From UBA287 sp034190325 (GTDB lineage: Archaea > Thermoplasmatota > UBA186 > UBA287): DNA of 5,490 nt. The stretch spans positions 1 through 5,490 of the forward strand of contig JAXHST010000099.1 in assembly GCA_034190325.1 (NCBI GenBank). The letters are read 5' to 3'. The position numbers and the translations under genes are program-made. This document shows positions 1-5,490 of this stretch, one piece after another (within the stretch, counting starts at the first letter, position 1; every line of letters begins with the position of its first letter). Under the pieces are notes generated by a model, which worked only from the letters and a program-made list of their open reading frames with translations, did no database searches and had not been told where the DNA came from.

Positions 1-614
1 TTTATCACAAGCGGGGATTTTTCTGATATTTTGTGCGCAAGCTCCATGGCTTTCTCCATCAGCTCTTCATTGCTCTCAAAAACATCATCCACAAGGCCTA
101 TGCGCAAAGCCTCTTCGGTGCTTATTCTCTCTCCGGTTAACATAAGTTTCAGCGCTCTGTGCTTTCCTATTCTCTCTGGTAAATTTTTGGTTCCGCCCCA
201 TCCAGGTATTATACCGAGATTTGATTCACTCTGCGCAAATGTGGTGCTCTTTGAAGCAAGGATTATATCACAGGCAAGCGCCAGCTCCAACCCTCCACCG
301 AAGGCATAGCCATTCACCGCAGCGATGTAAACGACCCTGCTTTCATGCAACTTTCCTACAAGTCTATGCCCCAGAGCTGAGAAGCTCTCTGCTTCTTCCG
401 GGTTCATCTCCTGCATCTCTTTTATATCAGCCCCGGCAACAAAAGAGCTTCCGCTACCGGTTATGATGGCGCTCCTTATTTCTCCATCTTTATCCTCTAT
501 GCTATGGACCTTTGCTATCATATCCTTCATGAGCTTCCCATCCATGATGTTCAGCTTTCCTTCACTTTTTATCCTGATCACTGCAACGGGTGGTATAAGC
601 TCAAGCTCTATCAT
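1..614 (-). CDS. Enoyl-CoA hydratase/isomerase (crotonase family), C-terminus cut by window edge
   Basis: This is a crotonase-fold enzyme that probably hydrates 2-enoyl-CoA to 3-hydroxyacyl-CoA in the cytoplasm, the second step of beta-oxidation. Reading from the ATG at 614 gives 204 complete codons with no stop; family members are about 255-260 residues, so roughly 50 are missing. The oxyanion-hole segment is FVAGADIKEM (about 58-67), and NGYAFGGGLELAL (101-113) supplies the second oxyanion glycine. Both acid/base glutamates of hydratases are in place: Glu110 in GGGLE and Glu130 in FAQSE, followed by NLGIIPGWGGT. Having both favours a hydratase over single-acid isomerases or decarboxylases. 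The start is supported by a strong purine ribosome-binding site (GAGGAGGGG) 8 bases upstream. It overlaps the etfA end by 14 bases and is the last visible gene of the operon. The N-terminus is short, with LNIMDGKL where many relatives have a NAL motif. Chain-length preference cannot be read from the sequence. Confidence 0.93.
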   Translation of the reverse strand, partial: MIELELIPPVAVIRIKSEGKLNIMDGKLMKDMIAKVHSIEDKDGEIRSAIITGSGSSFVAGADIKEMQEMNPEEAESFSALGHRLVGKLHESRVVYIAAVNGYAFGGGLELALACDIILASKSTTFAQSESNLGIIPGWGGTKNLPERIGKHRALKLMLTGERISTEEALRIGLVDDVFESNEELMEKAMELAHKISEKSPLVI

Positions 615-1575
615 TTTTCTTTCCCCTCCTCAGCTCTTCAATCATCGCGGGCACAATCTCATACAGATCCCCAACCAGAGCATAATCTGCTATATCAAAT
701 ATGGGAGCGCTAGAATCGCTGTTTATAGCAACTATTTTCTTTGCGCTCTTTACCCCTGCTTGATGTTGAACAGAGCCAGAAACGCCTATAGCAATGTAGA
801 GATCCGGAGATATAGTTTTTCCGCTCTGCCCTACCTGCGCAGACTTTGGCATCCAGCCTTTCTCAACCATAGGTCTGGAGCACCCCACGGCACCACCGAG
901 GGATGACGCCAGCATTTCAAGCATCTCAAAGTCCTCTTTTCTTTTAAGTCCTCTACCACCTGATATTACTATCCTTGCGTCCTCTATACTTTTGTGCTCA
1001 CCCTGCGCTTTTATCTCCTCTATAACTTCAAAGATGCTTTGGGGCGCATTTACTTTTTCTCTGATGATCTCCGGTTCTCCATCAAACTCTTTAGCGCTGA
1101 AAACGTTGGGCCTAACTGTGGCCATCTGCGGGAAGGTCTTGCATGATATATCTGCTATTATGTTACCACCAAAAGCAGGCCTTGTCTGTATAAGATTGTC
1201 CCCCTGCATAGAGAGATCCGTGCAGTCCGCTGTGAGCCCCATGTGTAGAGAGGAAGCTACGGATGGCGCAAGCTCTCTGCCTATATGAGTTGCCCCGAAG
1301 AGGACTATGTGCGGGTTGTATTTTTTTACACACTCAGCAACTACTTCTGTATATGTATCAATTTTGTATTCATCGAGCCCTTCTATAACATATATCTTCT
1401 CAGCTCCGTGCTTTGACAGCTCTTTTAACACATCTTCGTTCCCTCCAGGAACCAGAGCTGCAACCCTGCTATTGATCTCCAGATCTCTTGCTTTTGCAAG
1501 GAGTTGAAGAGAAACCCGTCTTATGCCCTTGCTTGTAAGCTCCACAAAGACCCAGATCTCTTTCGCATCAGTCAT
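601..1575 (-). CDS. etfA: Electron transfer flavoprotein, alpha subunit
   Basis: This is the FAD-carrying subunit of a heterodimeric ETF that takes electrons from the acyl-CoA dehydrogenase encoded two genes upstream. The 324 residues match the normal family length. The N-terminal half is the alpha/beta nucleotide-binding-like domain. The C-terminal half is the FAD domain: SGGRG (205-209), CSR (232-234), VGQSGKT (248-254), IGVSGSVQH (263-271) and the signature around IVAINSDSSAPIFDIADY (281-298). The blocks MGLTADCTDL (112-121), RPAFGGN (132-138) and QMATVRPNVF (150-159) resemble clostridial Bcd-partner EtfA more than mitochondrial EtfA. The ATG at 1575 overlaps the etfB stop as ATGA, and GAGAGGG lies about 5 bases upstream, so the start is secure and coupling is likely. 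No N-terminal ferredoxin extension is present. Identity as EtfA is near certain; bifurcating or not is inference. Confidence 0.97.
   Translation of the reverse strand: MTDAKEIWVFVELTSKGIRRVSLQLLAKARDLEINSRVAALVPGGNEDVLKELSKHGAEKIYVIEGLDEYKIDTYTEVVAECVKKYNPHIVLFGATHIGRELAPSVASSLHMGLTADCTDLSMQGDNLIQTRPAFGGNIIADISCKTFPQMATVRPNVFSAKEFDGEPEIIREKVNAPQSIFEVIEEIKAQGEHKSIEDARIVISGGRGLKRKEDFEMLEMLASSLGGAVGCSRPMVEKGWMPKSAQVGQSGKTISPDLYIAIGVSGSVQHQAGVKSAKKIVAINSDSSAPIFDIADYALVGDLYEIVPAMIEELRRGKKNDRA
623..631 (-). promoter_or_regulatory. Strong Shine-Dalgarno site of the crotonase gene
   Basis: On the minus strand GAGGAGGGG lies 8 bases before the ATG at 614, inside the last codons of etfA. It is the clearest ribosome-binding site in the operon. 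It fixes the crotonase start and suggests this gene is initiated efficiently in its own right, not only by read-through from etfA. Confidence 0.7.
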
Positions 1576-2399
1576 ATTATCCCTCTCAGCGCACTGATTA
1601 GCTCCTTCACCCCTTCCTTGCCCTCAAATCTTATGCCTTTTCGTTTTATATCTGGCGTGTAGGTCTTTGTGACCCTGGTGAGGGATCCCCTGAGCCCATA
1701 TTCATCCTTAGAGCCCCCGAGATCCTCAAGGTTCCACACCTCCAGCTTTTTCCTCCTTGCAGCCATGATCTCTCTAACGCCAGGAAGCTTTGGCTCAAAG
1801 CTTGAAGTTGTCATGCATGTTATGAGCGCAGGCACGGGGCTCTTTAACAATTCATAGCCCTCCTCACTCTCCCTTTTGCATGTTATCTTTCCACCATCTA
1901 AAGCTTCAACTCTCTCAACATAACAGATCGCAGGTAAACCCAGCAATCTGGCAGTTTCAGGCCCAACCTGGGCCGTGTTGCCATCTAAAGCTTCATACCC
2001 GCATAGTATGAGCGATGCAGGGCCCAGCTTCTTTATAGCCTTCGCTAATGTATAGGAGGTTGCATAGGTATCTGCTCCAGCAAAAGCTCTATCACTTAAA
2101 AGAACAGCATAATCCGCACCTATAGCGAGGCACTTTTTGAGCGCTTCGGCTGCCTGGGAAGGCCCCATAGAGAGAGCTACTATCTCACTATCCTCCATAA
2201 ACCTGTCTCTTATCTCAATGGCAAGGTTGAGTGCATACTCATCAAATGGGTTGAGAATACTTGGAACCCCCTCTCTTATGAGCGTTCCTGTTTCAGGGTC
2301 TATTCTTATCTCCTGTGTGTCAGGCACCTGCTTGATGCATACGATTATCTTAGCATTCTTTTGCTCAACAGACTGGCGTTCAATAGGGTTTTGCGACAT
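1572..2399 (-). CDS. etfB: Electron transfer flavoprotein, beta subunit
   Basis: This ETF subunit docks onto the dehydrogenase and binds either AMP or, in bifurcating types, a second FAD. From the ATG at 2399 it is 275 residues, a normal length. Visible motifs are KIIVCIKQVPDT (17-28), NPFDEYAL (50-57), GADTYATSYTLAKAI (108-122) and DGNTAQVGP (139-147); TAQVGP is typical of the clostridial class. The segment LPGVREIMAARRKKLEV (205-221) matches the recognition loop, with Leu205 at the position of the anchoring leucine in human ETF (Leu195). The ATG at 2399 is preferred, with GAGAGAGAG 8 bases upstream; a TTG at 2405 would add two residues. No later start codon exists before the first beta strand, so the 16-residue leader before KIIVCIKQ seems real. 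The gene overlaps the dehydrogenase end by 20 bases and etfA by 4. Confidence 0.97.
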   Translation of the reverse strand: MSQNPIERQSVEQKNAKIIVCIKQVPDTQEIRIDPETGTLIREGVPSILNPFDEYALNLAIEIRDRFMEDSEIVALSMGPSQAAEALKKCLAIGADYAVLLSDRAFAGADTYATSYTLAKAIKKLGPASLILCGYEALDGNTAQVGPETARLLGLPAICYVERVEALDGGKITCKRESEEGYELLKSPVPALITCMTTSSFEPKLPGVREIMAARRKKLEVWNLEDLGGSKDEYGLRGSLTRVTKTYTPDIKRKGIRFEGKEGVKELISALRGII

Positions 2400-3642
2400 C
2401 GCCAAGACTCTCTCTCGCTATCACCATTTTCTGTATATTCTCCCCACCTTCTGCCCCAACGCAATAGCTCATCACTCCGCGCCAGGCTGTTTCTAAAATA
2501 TATTCATCCGTGTAGCCAGCCGCTCCCAACCAGTGCATAGCTCTATCTGCAGCATCCTTGGCAAGGTGAGGTGCCTTCCATTTCAGTATAGCGATCCATT
2601 TTGCTATCTCCTGAGGTTTATATGTCTTTGCCCTTCCAGTTTTTACCGGCATCCCTTCTTCCTTATATCTTATATCCTGCATATCCGCTACATGCTGGTA
2701 GGTACACCTGAGAATTTCTAAATTAGCATAAAAATCGGCAAACTCAAAACTTATGCCCTCATACTGTGCAAGCTTGTGACCAAAAAGTTCTCTCTCGCTT
2801 ACATACTTTCCAGCCTCTTCAAGGACTCTTCTTGTTACTCCACATGCGCTTGCTCCTATGAGAAGTCTTGCGTTATCAAAGCCCTCCATCGTCTGATAAA
2901 AGCCTTTTCCTCTCTCTCCCAGCATGTAGCTCTCTGGCACCCTCACATCATGCATAACAAAACCAGCGGTTGAAAGCGAACCCCTTCCTGCATCCCTGTA
3001 CGCTTCCGTTATTTCAAGACCTTCCGAGTCTATGGGCACAAAGAAGGATGTGAGCTCTTTGTGAGGCTTATCCGCCTTTTCTGTGCGCGCAACAACCCAG
3101 TAACCACCGCCCATCTCCTTGCACTCATACACTCCGCTTATAAATGTCTTCTCTCCATTGAGGATCCATTCATCCCCCTCTTTTCTTCCAGTAGATCTTA
3201 TGCCAGCAACATCCGAGCCTCCCTGCGGCTCTGTGCTTGCTATCCCTATGATCTTCTTCCCCCCCATCGCTGGTTTCACATATTTTTCTCTCACTTCCTC
3301 GGAAGCATATCTATCTATGGTAAAGCCCCATCCAGTTTCTACTGCCTGCAAGCCAGCTGCTGTTGCTATGCTCGGATCTATGTATCCTATTATGTCTGCT
3401 ATAAGCGCCTGATCCCTCCATGAGAGCCCTGCACCATCGTGCTCAGGGGGCACAACACCCATTATTATGCCCAGATCTGCAAGCCCTTTTATAACATCTC
3501 CTGGAAAAGGGTAACCCTGCTGATTCATCTTTATCACTCTCTCTGCGTTAAGGTTTTTTTCAGCCCATGAGAGAAGGCTCTCTTTGAGCAACTTTTGCTC
3601 TTCACTCATCTCTCTGTCATACTCGCCCCATACATTTACCAT
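2380..3642 (-). CDS. Acyl-CoA dehydrogenase (FAD-dependent)
   Basis: This flavoenzyme oxidises an acyl-CoA to the trans-2-enoyl-CoA and passes electrons to ETF. The 420 residues are somewhat longer than the usual 380-390. The N-terminal helical domain contains LADLGIIMGVVPPEHDGAG (54-72). The middle FAD/substrate segment runs IGIASTEPQGGSDVAG (132-147) and WILNGEKTFISG (159-170). The C-terminal four-helix domain has RELFGHKLAQYEGI (284-297), whose arginine and glutamine normally contact FAD, then GAAGYTDEYILETAWR (373-388). Glu398 in GAEGGENIQ aligns with the catalytic base in the YEGTxxIQ motif of MCAD/SCAD-type enzymes. Extra length lies around 322-348, between helices of that domain. As first gene of the operon it has its own TATA-like promoter, and GTGAG just before the ATG is a weak ribosome-binding site. 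Substrate is unresolved: fatty, branched, aromatic or dicarboxylic acyl-CoA are all possible. Confidence 0.95.
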   Translation of the reverse strand: MVNVWGEYDREMSEEQKLLKESLLSWAEKNLNAERVIKMNQQGYPFPGDVIKGLADLGIIMGVVPPEHDGAGLSWRDQALIADIIGYIDPSIATAAGLQAVETGWGFTIDRYASEEVREKYVKPAMGGKKIIGIASTEPQGGSDVAGIRSTGRKEGDEWILNGEKTFISGVYECKEMGGGYWVVARTEKADKPHKELTSFFVPIDSEGLEITEAYRDAGRGSLSTAGFVMHDVRVPESYMLGERGKGFYQTMEGFDNARLLIGASACGVTRRVLEEAGKYVSERELFGHKLAQYEGISFEFADFYANLEILRCTYQHVADMQDIRYKEEGMPVKTGRAKTYKPQEIAKWIAILKWKAPHLAKDAADRAMHWLGAAGYTDEYILETAWRGVMSYCVGAEGGENIQKMVIARESLGDVAKPY

Positions 3643-3698
3643 AGTCTCACTTTACAAAATTGGTTTAAGTGTTGATATATTTTTGCGTAATTTGCAAT
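3643..3698 (-). promoter_or_regulatory. Promoter region of the acyl-CoA dehydrogenase/ETF/crotonase operon
   Basis: In this 56-base gap the minus strand reads GCAAAAATATATC, an archaeal BRE-like purine stretch plus TATA-like box at about 3675-3684. Transcription would start some 25 bases downstream, near 3652, giving a leader of about 10 bases with GTGAG before the ATG at 3642. No operator palindrome or convincing terminator for the upstream peptidase is visible, so read-through from that gene cannot be excluded. The box position is seen; its activity is inferred. Confidence 0.55.
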
Positions 3699-5243
3699 TC
3701 AGAAAGCATAGTACTCATAGACCAGCTGTTTTGCAAGAGCGTCGTATGCATTTAAAGCTTCGTTTGCACACTTATATGAATATCTCTCAAGAAGATCATC
3801 TCCCGCTTTAGGTGTCAGAGCTGTGTTCTCTATGGCTCTTTGCTGTGTCAGAAACCTGCCTTCTATGGAACTCTGCACTTTTCGTATATCCTGTATGGCA
3901 TACTGATATCTGGATTGAAATGCGAGATTATTTACCAGGTTAAAGATCCACCATGCAGAATCATCGAATGTCTCATCGTTACACCTCAGCCACCTTTCAG
4001 GCATTCTTTTTATTCCAGCATAGACAGGCACATAAATAGAGGTACCCGGGCAGTCATCAGCGAACCACATAACGCTGAGCCCATTGCCTCTAAGCTGATT
4101 TATGAAGCTAAAACCTGTTCTGCTCTGAGATATCGTGCGCTCGCTCTCTATGCCAAGCAAATCCCATAGATCATCCTTTGTGTTCCTGCGTCCGTACGGG
4201 CTAGCTATCGGGCTCTTTGTGCCATTTATATAAAATGCCTCTGCCTCTGTTATGTCAAACTGTGTGCCCTCATAGGTATCCCTGTATATGTTCATGAGGT
4301 CTTTAACTCCGATCTTTTCATCCGGCTCTATTTTTATTGAGAAGGGGTATATCTCTCCTTCCGGGCTCAGATGCTCTGACGGAGCTAAAAGCGAGAAGAC
4401 TCTCCATTCTCTGAGACTTGAGTACCTTCCTTGATCTATACCATAGACATCATACCAGAGAAATTCTTCTTTCCCATCCCATAGCTTAAGATTCTTTGCT
4501 AAAGAGTATATGTTTGACGAGGTTATGTCCTCTCCCTCTATCTCTCCTATCCTGGCTCTGTTAGCGGAAACAAACACTTCATCATCCTTTATCCTCCTTG
4601 CCACCCATACAGCCCCGGGTTCTCCATGCTCCCATTCCTTTCCGGGTCCAAACACCTCAAAGATCCATGCTTCTTGCGGATCTGCGACCGTTATGCATTC
4701 CCCGCCATATTCCATATAGAACCCATAAGCGTCTACCAGGGCAGACATAACATCTATTGCTTCTCTGGCGCTCTTTGAACGCTGAAGGGCAAGAAACATG
4801 AGGTTAGGGTAGTCCATGACACAGTTCTCTGAGAAGAGCACGTCCTTACCAGGTATGCTTGTTTCAGCTATGGACACACCATATTCATTTAAGCCTCCTG
4901 ATGGTAGATCATGGTCTGCTCCGTCCATAGTAGACCATACTGCATATGTCTCATTTACCTGAGGTATCTCGCCGAGCTTTTTTCCTTCAAATGAGAATAC
5001 AGCATAACTCTCGTTTTCATGCTTTTCTCTAGGAGTGTATTTGAGATAACAATATTTAGCCCCATCACAGGAATAGGTGTGCATGACAGAGCCGTCAAGA
5101 GTTGTTTCTTTGCCTGCGAGTATCGAGGTGCATTCTTTAATTTCTCTCTCTACCTTTGTTTCTATCAGCCCATCTGATGCCCAGGGCACTGAAGCAATGG
5201 TAAGGAGCATAGCGCCCATCAAGAGAGCAAAGATTCTTTCCAT
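3699..5243 (-). CDS. Peptidase family C69 (dipeptidase, Ntn-hydrolase), probably exported
   Basis: This is a cysteine N-terminal-nucleophile hydrolase of the C69 dipeptidase family, 514 residues. Residues 1-23 look like a signal peptide: MER, then a hydrophobic run to about Trp21, then ASDG. A short acidic/basic stretch (24-37) follows, and Cys38 in CTSILAGK is the expected nucleophile, to be exposed by removal of residues 1-37. DGSVMHTYSCD (50-60) follows as in one C69 subgroup. Further family blocks are GGLNEYGVSIAET (116-128), DPQEAWIFEVFGPG (188-201), VWVARR...VSANRARIGEI (212-235), SRTGFSFINQLRG (374-386) and VMWFADDCPGTSIYVPVYAG (391-410). It likely cleaves dipeptides or amide bonds outside the cytoplasm; the substrate cannot be predicted. 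The ATG at 5243 lies about 20 bases from a good TATA box and has no clear ribosome-binding site, suggesting leaderless mRNA. It seems functionally separate from the downstream beta-oxidation operon. Confidence 0.93.
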   Translation of the reverse strand: MERIFALLMGAMLLTIASVPWASDGLIETKVEREIKECTSILAGKETTLDGSVMHTYSCDGAKYCYLKYTPREKHENESYAVFSFEGKKLGEIPQVNETYAVWSTMDGADHDLPSGGLNEYGVSIAETSIPGKDVLFSENCVMDYPNLMFLALQRSKSAREAIDVMSALVDAYGFYMEYGGECITVADPQEAWIFEVFGPGKEWEHGEPGAVWVARRIKDDEVFVSANRARIGEIEGEDITSSNIYSLAKNLKLWDGKEEFLWYDVYGIDQGRYSSLREWRVFSLLAPSEHLSPEGEIYPFSIKIEPDEKIGVKDLMNIYRDTYEGTQFDITEAEAFYINGTKSPIASPYGRRNTKDDLWDLLGIESERTISQSRTGFSFINQLRGNGLSVMWFADDCPGTSIYVPVYAGIKRMPERWLRCNDETFDDSAWWIFNLVNNLAFQSRYQYAIQDIRKVQSSIEGRFLTQQRAIENTALTPKAGDDLLERYSYKCANEALNAYDALAKQLVYEYYAF

Positions 5244-5258
5244 GATCTCTTAGAGATC
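5244..5258. repeat. Perfect 15-base palindrome between TATA box and start codon, candidate operator
   Basis: GATCTCT and AGAGATC are exact reverse complements separated by one base. The repeat directly abuts the ATG of the C69 peptidase and lies 4 bases from its TATA box. A protein bound here would cover the predicted transcription start, so it is a candidate repressor site. The repeat is directly visible; the regulatory role is inferred. Confidence 0.5.
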
Positions 5259-5262
5259 TTCT

Positions 5263-5270
5263 TTTATAAA
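5263..5270 (-). promoter_or_regulatory. TATA box of the C69 peptidase gene
   Basis: TTTATAAA is preceded on the minus strand by the purine-rich GAAACAA, which fits a BRE element. Its centre is about 24 bases from the ATG at 5243, which is the usual archaeal distance from TATA box to transcription start. The message is therefore predicted to be leaderless or nearly so. The box reads the same on both strands, but its placement fits the minus-strand gene. Confidence 0.6.
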
Positions 5271-5288
5271 TTGTTTCCTATCCATCGC

Positions 5289-5315
5289 TCTGCAAATCTT
5301 GTATAACATTGCAGA
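5289..5315. repeat. Inverted repeat TCTGCAA-N13-TTGCAGA in the divergent intergenic region
   Basis: Two exact 7-base arms lie at 5289-5295 and 5309-5315, with centres 20 bases apart, about two helical turns. That spacing suits a dimeric helix-turn-helix regulator contacting one face of the DNA. The site is about 20 bases upstream of the peptidase TATA box and about 50 upstream of the plus-strand TATA box, so it could serve either gene. A chance repeat or a weak hairpin remains possible. Confidence 0.35.
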
Positions 5316-5363
5316 AAAAGGATTGCTAACCGTAAAGGTACCTCAGCTATCCTATCCTGCATC

Positions 5364-5373
5364 AAATATTTAA
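5364..5373 (+). promoter_or_regulatory. TATA box of the metallophosphoesterase gene
   Basis: AAATATTTAA lies about 30 bases before the GTG at 5398, so transcription would start near 5394 and give a very short leader. AAAGG at 5388-5392 could act as a weak ribosome-binding site if the transcript starts a little earlier. Apart from this box, the peptidase promoter and the two inverted repeats, I see nothing else in the 154-base gap. Confidence 0.45.
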
Positions 5374-5397
5374 GCTCTCTAAACTATAAAGGCAAAC

Positions 5398-5490
5398 GTG
5401 AAAATAAAGCCCGTGCTCGATGAACCCGCACTTATAGTTGGAGATTTCCTCGTGGTCAGTGACCTACATATAGGGATAGAGAACGAATTC
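5398..5490 (+). CDS. Metallophosphoesterase, archaeal SbcD-related family, N-terminus only
   Basis: Thirty-one codons from the GTG at 5398 run open to the window edge. The N-terminal pattern of a short basic segment, PALIVGDFLVVSDLHIGIE (residues 10-28), is the start of the calcineurin-like fold. Asp22 and His24 form the first metal-binding DxH motif. This arrangement is characteristic of the archaeal SbcD-related phosphoesterase family, which is single-domain and usually around 220-240 residues; its physiological substrate is not well defined. An in-frame TAA at 5380-5382 limits the start to this GTG or the internal GTG at codon 6. The GTG at 5398 keeps the usual short lead-in and is preferred. 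The gene is divergent from the C69 peptidase. Confidence 0.85.
   Translation, partial: MKIKPVLDEPALIVGDFLVVSDLHIGIENEF

Noticed and set aside
463..906. Plus-strand open frame of 147 codons
   Set aside because: It runs antisense across the crotonase start and the EtfA FAD domain, both well supported. Its translation is low-complexity Ser/Phe/Leu-rich and has no recognisable domain. The other plus-strand frames between 31 and 4719 were dismissed for the same reason.
2397..2405. TTG at 2405 as the etfB start
   Set aside because: An ATG lies two codons downstream with a better-spaced GAGAG purine tract, and the two extra residues add no conserved sequence.
2420..2425. GGTGAT on the minus strand as the etfB ribosome-binding site
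   Set aside because: It matches the 16S complement well but lies 20 bases from the ATG, too far for normal initiation. It also encodes part of the conserved dehydrogenase C-terminus.
3643..3698. Terminator for the C69 peptidase gene
   Set aside because: The minus strand has only a short T4 run in CCAATTTTGT and no stable hairpin, which is too weak to call.
5244..5262. Palindrome plus following T-rich stretch as an intrinsic terminator
   Set aside because: No plus-strand gene ends upstream of it, and on the minus strand it runs into a start codon rather than a T tract. An operator is the better reading.
5381..5390. ACTATAAA as the TATA box of the metallophosphoesterase
   Set aside because: It lies only about 10 bases before the GTG, so transcription would begin inside the coding region. 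AAATATTTAA at 5364-5373 is better placed.

Overview
The window looks like archaeal chromosome, most likely euryarchaeal. The intergenic gaps carry BRE/TATA-type promoters at archaeal spacing. Coding sequence favours AGA/AGG arginine and ATA isoleucine codons. The plus-strand gene at the right edge begins like the archaeal SbcD-related metallophosphoesterase family. Lineages that pair acyl-CoA dehydrogenase with ETF (Archaeoglobi, Syntropharchaeia or other alkane- and fatty-acid-oxidising groups) are plausible, but the sequence does not settle the species.

Positions 1-3642 (minus strand) hold a compact, overlapping operon read right to left: acyl-CoA dehydrogenase (3642-2380), ETF beta (2399-1572), ETF alpha (1575-601) and an enoyl-CoA hydratase/isomerase (614 to beyond position 1, C-terminus missing). 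Neighbours overlap by about 20, 4 and 14 bases, so they are probably co-transcribed and translationally coupled. A TATA-like box at about 3675-3684 would drive the operon from the 56-base gap upstream.

Together these genes encode the first two steps of a beta-oxidation spiral. The dehydrogenase makes a 2-enoyl-CoA, EtfAB takes its electrons, and the crotonase hydrates the enoyl-CoA. The 3-hydroxyacyl-CoA dehydrogenase, thiolase and CoA ligase are not in view and could lie past position 1. Both ETF subunits carry sequence blocks typical of the clostridial Bcd/EtfAB class, which includes electron-bifurcating members, rather than the mitochondrial class.

Positions 3699-5243 (minus strand) encode a probably exported family C69 (Ntn-hydrolase) dipeptidase with its own promoter. 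A perfect 7-1-7 palindrome lies between the TATA box and the start codon. A 154-base divergent intergenic region (5244-5397) follows, containing a second inverted repeat and a plus-strand TATA box. The window ends 31 codons into the metallophosphoesterase (5398-5490, plus).

I see no RNA gene, CRISPR array, insertion sequence or obviously novel multi-gene system. The points most worth checking are the ETF class and the two candidate operators in the divergent region.
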